Origin: Mycobacterium intracellulare ATCC 13950
Lineage (GTDB): Bacteria > Actinomycetota > Actinomycetes > Mycobacteriales > Mycobacteriaceae
DNA length: 64,000 bases
Reading direction: 5' to 3'
NCBI RefSeq assembly: GCF_000277125.1
Contig: NC_016946.1
Coordinates: 3,906,001 to 3,970,000 of the forward strand
The translations under genes were made by a program, and so were the position numbers. The notes under the pieces are model-generated. The model did no database searches. It worked only from the letters and a program-made list of their open reading frames with translations, and had not been told where the DNA came from. Below are positions 39,677-47,936 of this stretch, one piece after another (position 1 is the first letter of the stretch; the number at the start of each line of letters is the position of its first letter).

Positions 39677-40417
39677 CTACGGCGCCGCCACAGCGCGAGC
39701 GGCGGTGCGCCAGTTGATCATGCGCAGAGCGGGCAGCTGTTGTTGCCCGCTGTAGGAGTGGCTGTCGATGTAGACCTGCGCCATGACCGCCTGCCACGAC
39801 TCGAACTGGGGTGAGGCCCTCCACATGCCCTCGTAGAGCCCCACGATGACGGCCTTGTTGTCGTCGGTCAGCGCGTAGACCGGGCCGCCGAAGTCGCGAC
39901 CGTCCACGACCATGTCGGGGATGGCGAAACGGCCGTTGGTGACCGTGCCGACCGGCCCGCAGCGCTGCCCGGTCGAGCGGCGCAGCTGACACACGGGCAG
40001 GCCCGGCTGCGCGCGCAGCCCGGGCGTCGACCGCAACTGCCGGCCCGTGGGCAACACGTCCGAGGCCGTGACATTGCCTGCAAGAGCGATGACTTCGTAT
40101 TCGACCGGCAGCATCGACGTGTCCGCAGCCGAGTCCGTGTCGACCTGCCTACGGCCGAGGACCACATCGCCGATCGGCTTGCGGTCACGGTCGGTCACCA
40201 TCGACTGCCCACCGTCGCACTGCCCGCTGGTCAGCGCGACCCGCAGCCGCGGCTCGACCATTCCGAGCATGCATACCGTGTTGCCCTGACGAATCTCCAT
40301 TCCCGGAAACACCGTGATCCCCGGGTCGGCGCCAGCCCATCCCGGTGCGCCGATAAACATCATGATGGCAGCGGGCGCAAGCGCTAACCGGCACCAGCGG
40401 CGGCCGAGCTTTTCCAT
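39677..40417 (-). CDS. Secreted trypsin-like pseudoprotease
   Basis: 246 aa with a Sec signal peptide (MEKLGRRWCRLALAPAAIMMFIGAPGWAGAD, cut near WAGA-DP). The body follows the actinobacterial trypsin-like pattern: CMLG, then LRVALTSGQCDGG where AGHC is expected, CQLRRSTGQRCGPV, and GRDFGGPVYAL where GDSGGP is expected. Both the catalytic His (Gln) and Ser (Phe) are therefore replaced, so it is probably inactive. It is the first gene of a three-gene unit behind a SigF-type promoter. The frame extends upstream of 40417, but the signal peptide fixes the start. Confidence 0.75.
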   Translation of the reverse strand: MEKLGRRWCRLALAPAAIMMFIGAPGWAGADPGITVFPGMEIRQGNTVCMLGMVEPRLRVALTSGQCDGGQSMVTDRDRKPIGDVVLGRRQVDTDSAADTSMLPVEYEVIALAGNVTASDVLPTGRQLRSTPGLRAQPGLPVCQLRRSTGQRCGPVGTVTNGRFAIPDMVVDGRDFGGPVYALTDDNKAVIVGLYEGMWRASPQFESWQAVMAQVYIDSHSYSGQQQLPALRMINWRTAARAVAAP

Positions 40418-40482
40418 TGGGCCGCACCACCCCTCGCGTCCGTCCGTCAAGGGATTCGTCGCGTTTGTTACGTGGCCCGCGT

Positions 40483-40507
40483 ATACCCCGCGGTTACGCC
40501 GCCAAAC
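40483..40507 (-). promoter_or_regulatory. SigF-type promoter of the secreted-protein operon
   Basis: Minus strand GTTT (40507-40504), 15-bp spacer, GGGTAT (40488-40483), an exact match to the mycobacterial SigF consensus GTTT-N15-17-GGGTA. A start site near 40476 would give a leader of about 60 nt before the ATG at 40417. Confidence 0.75.
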
Positions 40508-40686
40508 ACGCATTCACCACCGGGTTCATCGGCGTCGTTGCTCACCGTCCAGAAAACGAAACTTTGCTACCGCGCGACGGCGGGGACGCTAGGCTGCTGT
40601 CAGGTTGAGTTCACAGCTGCGTCTTTAGCGGGAGCGGTGTGCAAACACTGGTCACTCCCTTCTCACCACAATCGATAGGCGCTTCA

Positions 40687-41178
40687 ATGGCTGCTCTTCA
40701 CTCCGCGGATTCGGCGGACCAACAACATCCCACACGCGGCCGCCACATGGCCCAATTCGCCAGGGCGCACGTGTTCGTCTATGCGCGCTGCCTCGCCACG
40801 GTGGTGCGCGTCGACGGCGAGATCGATGCCGCGAATGCGAGAGACCTCACCGAAGCCATCCGCGGCTTCGCCCGGCTCAAGACCCCGGTGGTCCTCGATT
40901 TGAGCCGACTGCGCTTCCTCAGCGTCGAGGGCTTTCGGGCGCTGCTGTTCGTCAACGACGAGCTCCGTAAAGCCCGCGTGCACTGCAGCGTGGTCACCGG
41001 CAAGGCGATCCGGCCGCTGCTGCGGATCGTGCACGACAACGGGTTGGCGACCACCGACTCGGTACCGGAGGCCTTTCAAACCATCGAAGACATCCTTGCG
41101 GCGCGACGGCGTTTCGTCTCCGAACTCGCCCGCCCGAGACAGCCGCGTAGCCGGGTCCCCCGCAGCGCCGCGTCGTGA
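40687..41178 (+). CDS. STAS-domain protein (anti-sigma factor antagonist type)
   Basis: 163 aa (178 from an in-frame GTG at 40639). The STAS domain covers about residues 25-125: ATVVRVDGEIDAANARDLTEAIRGF, VVLDLSRLRFLSVEGFRALLFV and CSVVTGKAI. The conserved phosphorylatable Ser/Thr sits in the LRFLSVEGF loop. Such proteins free sigma factors from anti-sigma kinases. It lies between two SigF-type promoters, which suggests, but does not prove, that it feeds into SigF control. The C-terminus is basic and disordered. Confidence 0.82.
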   Translation: MAALHSADSADQQHPTRGRHMAQFARAHVFVYARCLATVVRVDGEIDAANARDLTEAIRGFARLKTPVVLDLSRLRFLSVEGFRALLFVNDELRKARVHCSVVTGKAIRPLLRIVHDNGLATTDSVPEAFQTIEDILAARRRFVSELARPRQPRSRVPRSAAS

Positions 41179-41268
41179 CCCCGATGGGGGTTAAAACACC
41201 GCACGGGTTGGCGTTTCGGCTCCGTGCTCGGTTTCGGGCCCAGCGTGACTCGGCAAACACGGATCACC

Positions 41269-41297
41269 TTCATCAAGTGAATGTTTAAGTTATTGAA
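41269..41297. promoter_or_regulatory. Palindromic element upstream of crtE, shared with idi/mmpL
   Basis: 29-bp AT-rich element running from TTCA to TGAA with the core AATGTTTAA; 9 of 14 pairs are symmetric. It matches 53793-53821 at 20 of 29 positions, including the nine-base core and both ends. A MarR gene lies between the two copies. Within it, GTTT followed after 16 bp by TGGTAT (41283-41308) is a second, weaker SigF-like match. Confidence 0.55.
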
Positions 41298-41352
41298 CAA
41301 CGTGGTATCTCCCACCGGGCGGCGCGGGGCGGGGCCTGGCGGCTCGTGCCGT

Positions 41353-41378
41353 GGTTTGCCCGCCTCGTCGGCGGGTAT
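41353..41378 (+). promoter_or_regulatory. SigF-type promoter of the carotenoid operon
   Basis: GGTTT (41353-41357), 15-bp spacer, GGGTAT (41373-41378): exact mycobacterial SigF consensus. A start site near 41385 would give about 60 nt of leader before the crtE ATG. SigF is known to control carotenoid pigment in M. smegmatis, which makes this match convincing. Confidence 0.8.
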
Positions 41379-41446
41379 GACCGCGTGTGCCGGGCCAGCG
41401 CAGGCCCGGCCATTCCCAGCCGTCCGGGAGGGAGCGCTTGGGCACC

Positions 41447-42568
41447 ATGGGAGCTTTGTCGTTTTCGCCCGCGGGCGCATCACCGCCCGTGACGGGCTCC
41501 TCGGGCGGTGACGACTTCGGCGAGTGGCGGTCGGAGGTCCGGCGGAGGGTTTTGGTCGAGGTCGCCGAGTTCGTCGCGCAGCGACGCGCCGCCGACCTGG
41601 ACGGGGCGGGCATCGAAGCGGTCGGCGACATCCTGGCCGACTTCGTCTCCGGCGGTAAATGCCTGCGGTCGACGTTCGTGTACCTGGGGTGGCTGTGCGG
41701 CGCGCCGGCCGACCCCGCGGCGTTGCGGGCCGCGGCGAGCTTTGAGTTGGTGCACGCCTTCGCGCTGCTGCAAGACGACGTCATGGACGGCTCCGACGTG
41801 CGGCGCGGCCGCCCGTCGGCGCACCGGCAATTCGGGCGGTGGCACCGGGAACGCGGATTGCCCGGCGCCTCACGGCGATTCGGCGAGTCCGCGGCCATCC
41901 TGCTCGGAGATCTGTGCCTGATCTGGGCCGAACAAATGCTGCGGGACAGCGGAATCGATCCCCGGCGGCTGCAATTGGCGTGGCCGCGCTACGACGCGAT
42001 GCGCACCGAGCTCGCCGTGGGACAGTTCGCCGACCTGATCAACGACGCGCGGCAGGCGCCCGGGCTGGAATTCGTTCTCGATGTGGCACGGCGCAAATCG
42101 GGCAACTACACCGTGCGCCGACCCCTGGAGATCGGGGCGGCCATGGCCGGCTGCGGCGCTCACACGCTGTGCCAACTGGGCCGCTACGGCCGCGCCGTCG
42201 GCGAGGCGTTTCAGCTCCGCGACGACGTGCTCGGCGTCTTCGGTTCACCCGCGGTAACGGGTAAAGCCAGCGCGATAGACCTGCTCGAGCGCAAGGCAAC
42301 CAGCGTCGTGGTGGCCGCCCACCAGCTGGCCGATCCCGCGACCCGCCGTGAACTCACCGAGCTGGCGAATCGTGAAGCCCTCGGGCGTGACGCGATCGAC
42401 AGGTGGAAGGCGCTGATCATCGGGACCGGGGCCGTGGGGCTGATCGAAGAGATGATCGGCGACCGCGTCGCGTCCGCGCGCGCCCACCTCGGGGACCTGC
42501 CGATCGAGGAGCCCGTTCGCATCGCGCTGGCCGAAATGGCGGCGGCTTGTACGGATCGCGCCGTATGA
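41447..42568 (+). CDS. crtE: Geranylgeranyl diphosphate synthase CrtE
   Basis: 373-aa trans-prenyltransferase that extends FPP or smaller primers to C20 GGPP for carotenoid synthesis. First Asp-rich motif LLQDDVMDGSDVRRG and second motif FQLRDDVLGVFG; GGKCLRST near the start. The ATG at 41447 lies 12 nt after GGGAGGGAG; a TTG three codons upstream is an alternative. It is the first gene of the crt operon, 28 bp before crtI. Confidence 0.93.
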   Translation: MGALSFSPAGASPPVTGSSGGDDFGEWRSEVRRRVLVEVAEFVAQRRAADLDGAGIEAVGDILADFVSGGKCLRSTFVYLGWLCGAPADPAALRAAASFELVHAFALLQDDVMDGSDVRRGRPSAHRQFGRWHRERGLPGASRRFGESAAILLGDLCLIWAEQMLRDSGIDPRRLQLAWPRYDAMRTELAVGQFADLINDARQAPGLEFVLDVARRKSGNYTVRRPLEIGAAMAGCGAHTLCQLGRYGRAVGEAFQLRDDVLGVFGSPAVTGKASAIDLLERKATSVVVAAHQLADPATRRELTELANREALGRDAIDRWKALIIGTGAVGLIEEMIGDRVASARAHLGDLPIEEPVRIALAEMAAACTDRAV

Positions 42569-42596
42569 CCGGTACCGAGTCGGGAGCGCGTTGACC

Positions 42597-44117
42597 ATGC
42601 GGACCATCGACGGACGCACCGATCACGTCGTGGTGGTCGGCGCCGGCCTGGCCGGCCTGTCCGCGGCGCTGCACCTGGCCGGGCGGGGGCGCGCGGTCAC
42701 CGTGGTGGAACGTGAGCCATGGCCGGGCGGGCGGGCCGGGCGCCTCGACATCGACGGGTACCGGATCGACACCGGGCCAACGGTGCTCACGATGCCGGAC
42801 ATCATCGACGAGACCTTCGCGGCCGTCGGCGAGACAAGGTCCAACCGGCTGGAGCTCTCGCCGGTTGATCCCGCCTACCGCGCCGTGTTCGCCGACGGCA
42901 GCGCGCTCGATGTGCACAGTGACGCAGACCGGATGGCCGACGCAATCGCCGACTTCGCCGGTTCCGGGCAGGCGGCGGGCTACCGGCGGCTGCGCACGTG
43001 GCTGACCAGGTTGTACCGCACCGAATTCGACGGGTTCATCGGTGCCAATTTCGATTCCCCGCTCTCGCTGCTCACGCCGCGGCTGGCGCAGCTGACGGCG
43101 ATCGGCGGCTTCCGCAGGTGGGATCGCATGGTCAAGCGGCACATCAGCGATGAGCGGCTGCAGCGGATCTTCACCTTCCAGTCGCTGTACGCCGGGGTGG
43201 CGCCGCGCGACGCCCTGGCGGTCTACGCGGTCATCGCCTACATGGACACCATCGCGGGCGTGGTGTTCCCGCGGGGCGGCGTGCGCGCGCTGCCCGACGC
43301 GCTGGCCGCGGCGGCCACCGACGCCGGCGTCCAATTCCGTTACGGCGCAACCGTTACCGCCCTCGAACAATCCGGCGGCCGGGTCAGGGCCGTACTCACC
43401 GAACAGGCCGGGCACATCTCGTGCGACGCGATCGTGCTGACCACCGAACTGCCCCAGACCTACGCGCTGCTGGGCCGCACACCCCGCCGCGCCGTGCGGT
43501 TGCGGGCCTCCCCGTCGGCGGTGGTGGCGCACCTGGGTTGCCCCGCGGTCGCTCGCGACACGGCCCACCACACCATCCTGTTCGGCGAGGCATGGGATCA
43601 GACCTTCACCGACATCATCCGCGACGGCCGGTTGATGACCGATCCGTCGTTGCTGGTGACCCGCCCGACGGCCGGCGACCCGGCGCTGGCTCCCGAGGGC
43701 CGCGATCTGCTCTACGTCCTGGCCCCCGCGCCGAACCTGGAGCGCGGCACCATCGATTGGTCGCGGGCCGGCGCCGCCTACGCCGAGGGCCTCGTCGCAC
43801 ACGTCGCGGACCGGTTGCTCCCCGGATTGCGGGAGGACGCAGCGGTTCTCGACGTCGTCACACCCGCCGACTGGGCCCGTCAGGGCATGGCGGCCGGCAG
43901 CCCCTTCGCGCTGGCCCACACGTTCGGTCAGACCGGGCCGTTCCGGCCGGCCAACATGGTGCGCGGCATCGACAACGCGGTGCTCGCCGGTTCCTCCACG
44001 GTGCCCGGCGTCGGCGTGCCGACCACCCTGATTTCCGGGCGGCTCGCCGCGGACCGCATCACCGGGGCCGCCACGAGGGCCATCGCCGTCCTCGACACGA
44101 AAGCCGGTTTGCCATGA
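42597..44117 (+). CDS. crtI: Phytoene desaturase CrtI
   Basis: 506-aa FAD-dependent desaturase converting phytoene to lycopene. The Rossmann FAD motif VVVVGAGLAGLSAALHLAGR is near residue 12, with EREPWPGGRAGRL and RIDTGPTVLTMPD. The C-terminal FAD-contact segment AGSSTVPGVGVPTTLISGRLAADRI is typical of CrtI. The stop overlaps the crtB start (ATGA). A TTG two codons upstream is an alternative start. Confidence 0.94.
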   Translation: MRTIDGRTDHVVVVGAGLAGLSAALHLAGRGRAVTVVEREPWPGGRAGRLDIDGYRIDTGPTVLTMPDIIDETFAAVGETRSNRLELSPVDPAYRAVFADGSALDVHSDADRMADAIADFAGSGQAAGYRRLRTWLTRLYRTEFDGFIGANFDSPLSLLTPRLAQLTAIGGFRRWDRMVKRHISDERLQRIFTFQSLYAGVAPRDALAVYAVIAYMDTIAGVVFPRGGVRALPDALAAAATDAGVQFRYGATVTALEQSGGRVRAVLTEQAGHISCDAIVLTTELPQTYALLGRTPRRAVRLRASPSAVVAHLGCPAVARDTAHHTILFGEAWDQTFTDIIRDGRLMTDPSLLVTRPTAGDPALAPEGRDLLYVLAPAPNLERGTIDWSRAGAAYAEGLVAHVADRLLPGLREDAAVLDVVTPADWARQGMAAGSPFALAHTFGQTGPFRPANMVRGIDNAVLAGSSTVPGVGVPTTLISGRLAADRITGAATRAIAVLDTKAGLP

Positions 44118-45067
44118 TACGCAGCGAATTGGCCGCGGCCGGAATCGACGATCCGCGGCTGCGCGAGGGATATCGCCAGTGCCGGGAACTCAATGCCGCC
44201 CATGGCCGCACCTTCTTCCTGGCGACCCGGCTGCTCGCGCCCGACCAACGGCCGCCCGTGCACGCGCTGTACGGCTTCGCCCGCTACGCCGACGACATCC
44301 TCGACGATCTCGATCCGCGGCTGGACCCTTGCAGTCGTGGCAGGCGGCTGCAGCAACTGTCCGAGCGCTTCTTCTCCGACGGCGCCCACCTCGACGATCC
44401 GTTGGTGGCGGCGGTGACTCACACCGCGCGGCGCTACCGGATCAGCGCCGGGCTCTTCGAGGACTTCCTGAACTCGATGCGGATGGATCTCACGGTCACC
44501 GACTATCCCGACCGCGAAGCGCTCAACCTCTACATGCGGGGCTCCGCGGAAGCCATTGGGCTGCAGGTACTCCCGATCCTGGGAACCGTGACGCCGATGG
44601 AGGAGGCCGCGCCGTATGCCGCGGCGCTGGGCCGGGCCTTCCAGCTCACCAACTTCCTGCGCGATGTCGACGAAGATCTGGTGCGCGGCCGGGTCTACCT
44701 GCCGACCGACGAACTCGCGGCCGACGGCGTGGATCGTGAGCTGTTGACGTGGTGTCATGCGCATCGCCGCACCGACCCCCGGGTGCGCCGCGCCCTGGCC
44801 GCGCAGCACGAAATCGCGCGTCAGACTTACCGATTCGCCGCGGCGGGGATCGCCACGCTGGCGCGTCGCTCACGGCCGTGCGTGGCAACCGCGGCCGCCC
44901 TGTACGCCGAGATCCTGGACTGCATCGAAAGAAGCGAGTTCGCGGTGTTCGACCACCGGGCCACCGTGGGCCGGGCTCGACGGCTTCGGGTCGCCGGTGC
45001 GGGACTGATACGGTCGTGGCGGGCGCGAAATGGCGAGCGGGACGATCTCAACTCGGGGGCCGCATGA
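44114..45067 (+). CDS. crtB: Phytoene synthase CrtB
   Basis: 317-aa squalene/phytoene synthase joining two GGPP to phytoene. Asp-rich motifs ARYADDILDD (about residue 57) and NFLRDVDEDLVRGRVYLP (about residue 180) are both intact. The long open frame upstream is antisense-like read-through of crtI; the ATG overlapping the crtI stop is the real start. The stop overlaps crtYc (ATGA). Confidence 0.94.
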   Translation: MIRSELAAAGIDDPRLREGYRQCRELNAAHGRTFFLATRLLAPDQRPPVHALYGFARYADDILDDLDPRLDPCSRGRRLQQLSERFFSDGAHLDDPLVAAVTHTARRYRISAGLFEDFLNSMRMDLTVTDYPDREALNLYMRGSAEAIGLQVLPILGTVTPMEEAAPYAAALGRAFQLTNFLRDVDEDLVRGRVYLPTDELAADGVDRELLTWCHAHRRTDPRVRRALAAQHEIARQTYRFAAAGIATLARRSRPCVATAAALYAEILDCIERSEFAVFDHRATVGRARRLRVAGAGLIRSWRARNGERDDLNSGAA

Positions 45068-45387
45068 GCGATCGGTGGCAATACCTTCTGGTCCTGGCCG
45101 CATGCCTGCTGATCACGGCGCCGCTGGAGGCGTTGGGCCCCGGCGTCTACCGACAGTGGCGACGCTTCCTCAAGGCGGTGCTGCCGGTCGCCGCGGTGTT
45201 CCTGATCTGGGATGAGATCGCCGTCGCCGCGCGCGTGTGGACCTACGACGGCGCGTACCTCAGCGGCCTGAGCATCCCGTTTCGGGTGCCGATCGAAGAG
45301 GTGCTGTTCTTTCTCGTCATTCCGGCGTGCGCGCTGCTGACCTACAACGCCGTGGGCGCCATCCTGGCAAGGGTGCACCGGCGGTGA
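45064..45387 (+). CDS. crtYc: Lycopene cyclase subunit CrtYc
   Basis: 107-aa membrane protein of three helices, half of the heterodimeric actinobacterial lycopene cyclase that forms beta-ionone rings. The lycopene cyclase domain carries the FRVPIEEVLFF signature with the conserved Glu pair. Overlaps crtB (ATGA) and crtYd (GTGA) by 4 bp each, as expected for obligate partners. Confidence 0.92.
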   Translation: MSDRWQYLLVLAACLLITAPLEALGPGVYRQWRRFLKAVLPVAAVFLIWDEIAVAARVWTYDGAYLSGLSIPFRVPIEEVLFFLVIPACALLTYNAVGAILARVHRR

Positions 45388-45695
45388 GCGGTCTCGGCTA
45401 CACCCTGCCCGCCGTGCTGGCGGTATTGGCCGTCTGCGCACTGGAATTGGCGGTGCTGCGCACCGGGCTGTTTCGCCGGCCGGCCTACTGGCTGTCGATG
45501 GTGATCGTCCTGGGATTCCAGATCCCGGTCGACGGATGGCTGACAAAGCTCAGCTCGCCCATCGTCAGCTACGACGATCGGCAGCTGAGCGGGCTGCGCT
45601 TCCCGTTCGACATTCCGGTCGAAGACTTTCTGTTCGGTTTCGCGTTGGTCACCGCGGTGCTGCTGCTGTGGGAACGGCAACATGCGCGTCAGTGA
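45384..45695 (+). CDS. crtYd: Lycopene cyclase subunit CrtYd
   Basis: 103-aa three-helix membrane partner of CrtYc with the matching signature FDIPVEDFLFGF. The GTG overlaps the crtYc stop. The 3' end overlaps the next gene by 14 bp. Together CrtYc and CrtYd convert lycopene to beta-carotene. Confidence 0.92.
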   Translation: MSGLGYTLPAVLAVLAVCALELAVLRTGLFRRPAYWLSMVIVLGFQIPVDGWLTKLSSPIVSYDDRQLSGLRFPFDIPVEDFLFGFALVTAVLLLWERQHARQ

Positions 45696-46407
45696 TGCGG
45701 GCCCCGCCCCCGCCGACCTGGCAGCCGCGTTCGACGCGGGTGCCGCGGCCTACGACCGGCTGGTCGGCGCCAGCCCGGGCTACCACGCGCAACTGCTGCT
45801 GTCGGCGCGCCGGATGCGGATTCCGGCCCGCGGCAAGGGCTTACGGTTGCTCGACGCCGGCTGCGGGACGGGCGCCTCAACGGCCGCACTGCTCGCCGTC
45901 GCGCCGCACGCCGACATCGTCGCCGTGGACGCGTCGCGCGGAATGCTCGACGCGGCGCGCGCGAAGGACTGGCCCGCCACGGTGCGCTTCGTCCACACCC
46001 CCGTCGAACAATTGGCGGAGCACGGGATCACCGGGCCCTTCGACGCCATCCTGGCCGCGTACCTGATCCGCAACGTCGCCGACCGCGACGACCAACTGCG
46101 CAAGTTCCGCACGCTGTTGCGGCCCGGCGGCACCCTGGCCGTGCACGAGTATTCGGTGCGCGACTCCCGGGCCGCCACCCGCATCTGGCACGCGGTCTGC
46201 TGGGGCATCATCATCCCGTCCGGGTGGTGGCGCACCCGCGACACCGCGCTCTATCGCTACCTGTGGCGTAGCGTGCTCGCATTCGACGGCGCCGCGCGGT
46301 TCCGGACCCGCCTCGCCGACGCCGGCTTCACCGCCGTGCACAGCGAGACGATGCCCGGCTGGGAAGCCAACATCGTGCACACCTTCCTGGCGGACGCGCC
46401 GTCATGA
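45682..46407 (+). CDS. Class I SAM-dependent methyltransferase of the carotenoid operon
   Basis: 241 aa: motif I LRLLDAGCGTGASTAAL, IVAVDASRGMLDAAR and ILAAYLIRNVADRD, the last resembling UbiE/MenG quinone methyltransferases. C-terminal hydrophobic stretch around HAVCWGIIIPSGWW. Actinobacterial isorenieratene clusters contain a similar methyltransferase (crtT-like), whose reaction is not firmly known to me. Coupled to crtU by ATGA. Confidence 0.82.
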   Translation: MRVSDAGPAPADLAAAFDAGAAAYDRLVGASPGYHAQLLLSARRMRIPARGKGLRLLDAGCGTGASTAALLAVAPHADIVAVDASRGMLDAARAKDWPATVRFVHTPVEQLAEHGITGPFDAILAAYLIRNVADRDDQLRKFRTLLRPGGTLAVHEYSVRDSRAATRIWHAVCWGIIIPSGWWRTRDTALYRYLWRSVLAFDGAARFRTRLADAGFTAVHSETMPGWEANIVHTFLADAPS

Positions 46408-47936
46408 CCGCGCACGCCGACCGTCGCCGCCGAACATTGCCCGCACCAACGGGATTGCCGGACGCCGGCGCGCTGCCGTCGCGGCCCCGGGTCGCCGTCG
46501 TCGGCGGCGGGATCGCCGGACTGGCCGCCGCCACCGGACTCGCCGAGCGCGGCGTCGCGGTCGAGGTCATCGAACGCGAACCCTACCTCGGCGGTCGGGT
46601 CGGCGGCTGGACCGAGCGCGACGGCGGCGTCGACCTCGCGATGAACCGCGGCTTCCACGCGTTCTTCCGGCAGTACTACAACCTGCGCGCCCTGCTGGCC
46701 CGGATCGACCCGCGATTGCGGATGCTGGCTCCCGTCGAGGATTACCCGCTCATCGACGGCGCGGGGCGGCGCGACAGCTTCCGCGGGCTGCCGCGCACCC
46801 CGCCGTGGAACGCCGTCGCCTTCGCCGCGCGCAGCCCGACGTTCCGCCTTCGCGACTTCACCCGCATCGATGCCCGCGCCGCCGCGCCGCTGGCCGCGGT
46901 GTCGGTGCCGGGCACCTACGAGCGCCTCGACCACATCGACGCCGCGGCGTTCCTCGAAAACATCCGATTCCCCGAGGCCGCACGGCATCTGGCCTTCGAG
47001 GTGTTCTCCCGCAGCTTCTTCGCCGACCCCGCCAAGCTGTCCGCGGCCGAGTTGGCGACCATGTTCCACATCTACTTCCTGGGATCGGCCGAGGGCCTGA
47101 TCTTCGACGTCCCGTGCGCGAACTACGACGGCGCGCTGTGGCAGCCGTTGTGCGGCTACCTCGAGGGGCGCGGGGTGCGGTTTCGGCTCGGCACCGCCGC
47201 CCTGGGCATCGAGGGGGATTCGGCGGGGCGCTTTCGCGTGCACACCGATTCCGGCGAGCGGCTCGACGTCGACGCGGTGGTGCTGGCCACCGACGTCGCG
47301 GGTCTGCAGCGGATCGTGGCGGGATCGAGCGGCCTTGGCACCGATGACTGGCGGGCCCGGATCTCGCGGCTGCGCACCGCGCCGCCGTTCGCCGTGCATC
47401 GGTTCTGGCTCGATCGCCCCGTCTCGGCGCGGCGCCCGGCGTTTCTGGGCACGGCCGGGCACAAGCCGCTGGACAACATCAGCGTGCTGGAACGCTACGA
47501 ACGCGAAGCCCGCGCGTGGGCGTGCGCGCATCAGGGTTCGGTGGTCGAATTGCATTCCTACGCATTGGATTCGGCGCCGTCGCGCGCCGCCGCGCTCCGC
47601 CGGCTGCACGCGGTGTACCCGGAAACGGCGGCGGCACAGATCGTTCACGAGAGGCTGCTGCACCGCAGCGACTGCCCGCTTTTCGCGCCGGGCACCTATA
47701 CGGACCGCCCCGCGGTGATCACCCCGACACCGGGCCTGGTGTTGGCCGGCGACGCCATCCGGATCGACCTGCCGGTGGCGCTGATGGAGCGCGCCGCCAC
47801 CACCGGGTGGTGCGCCGCGAACCAACTGCTGAAACGCTGGGGACTGGCCGGACACCCGTTGTCCACGGTGCCCACCCGGGGCCGCTCACCACTGCTGCGA
47901 TGGCTTGCCACCCGCGAGGGAGCCGCCCGGCGATGA
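46404..47936 (+). CDS. crtU: Beta-carotene desaturase/methyltransferase CrtU (isorenieratene synthase)
   Basis: 510-aa flavoprotein that aromatises beta-ionone rings with a methyl shift, yielding isorenieratene (leprotene), a carotenoid known from mycobacteria. FAD motif VAVVGGGIAGLAAATGLAER near residue 30, then YLGGRVGGW and the family mark NRGFHAFFRQYYNLRALL. The C-terminal FAD contact is GLVLAGDAIRIDLPVALMERAATTG. Assignment is by these motifs plus operon context. Confidence 0.86.
   Translation: MTAHADRRRRTLPAPTGLPDAGALPSRPRVAVVGGGIAGLAAATGLAERGVAVEVIEREPYLGGRVGGWTERDGGVDLAMNRGFHAFFRQYYNLRALLARIDPRLRMLAPVEDYPLIDGAGRRDSFRGLPRTPPWNAVAFAARSPTFRLRDFTRIDARAAAPLAAVSVPGTYERLDHIDAAAFLENIRFPEAARHLAFEVFSRSFFADPAKLSAAELATMFHIYFLGSAEGLIFDVPCANYDGALWQPLCGYLEGRGVRFRLGTAALGIEGDSAGRFRVHTDSGERLDVDAVVLATDVAGLQRIVAGSSGLGTDDWRARISRLRTAPPFAVHRFWLDRPVSARRPAFLGTAGHKPLDNISVLERYEREARAWACAHQGSVVELHSYALDSAPSRAAALRRLHAVYPETAAAQIVHERLLHRSDCPLFAPGTYTDRPAVITPTPGLVLAGDAIRIDLPVALMERAATTGWCAANQLLKRWGLAGHPLSTVPTRGRSPLLRWLATREGAARR

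Noticed and set aside
40600..40640. SigF-like promoter for the STAS gene (GGTT ... GGGAG)
   Set aside because: Spacing (18-22 bp) and -10 sequence do not fit the consensus.
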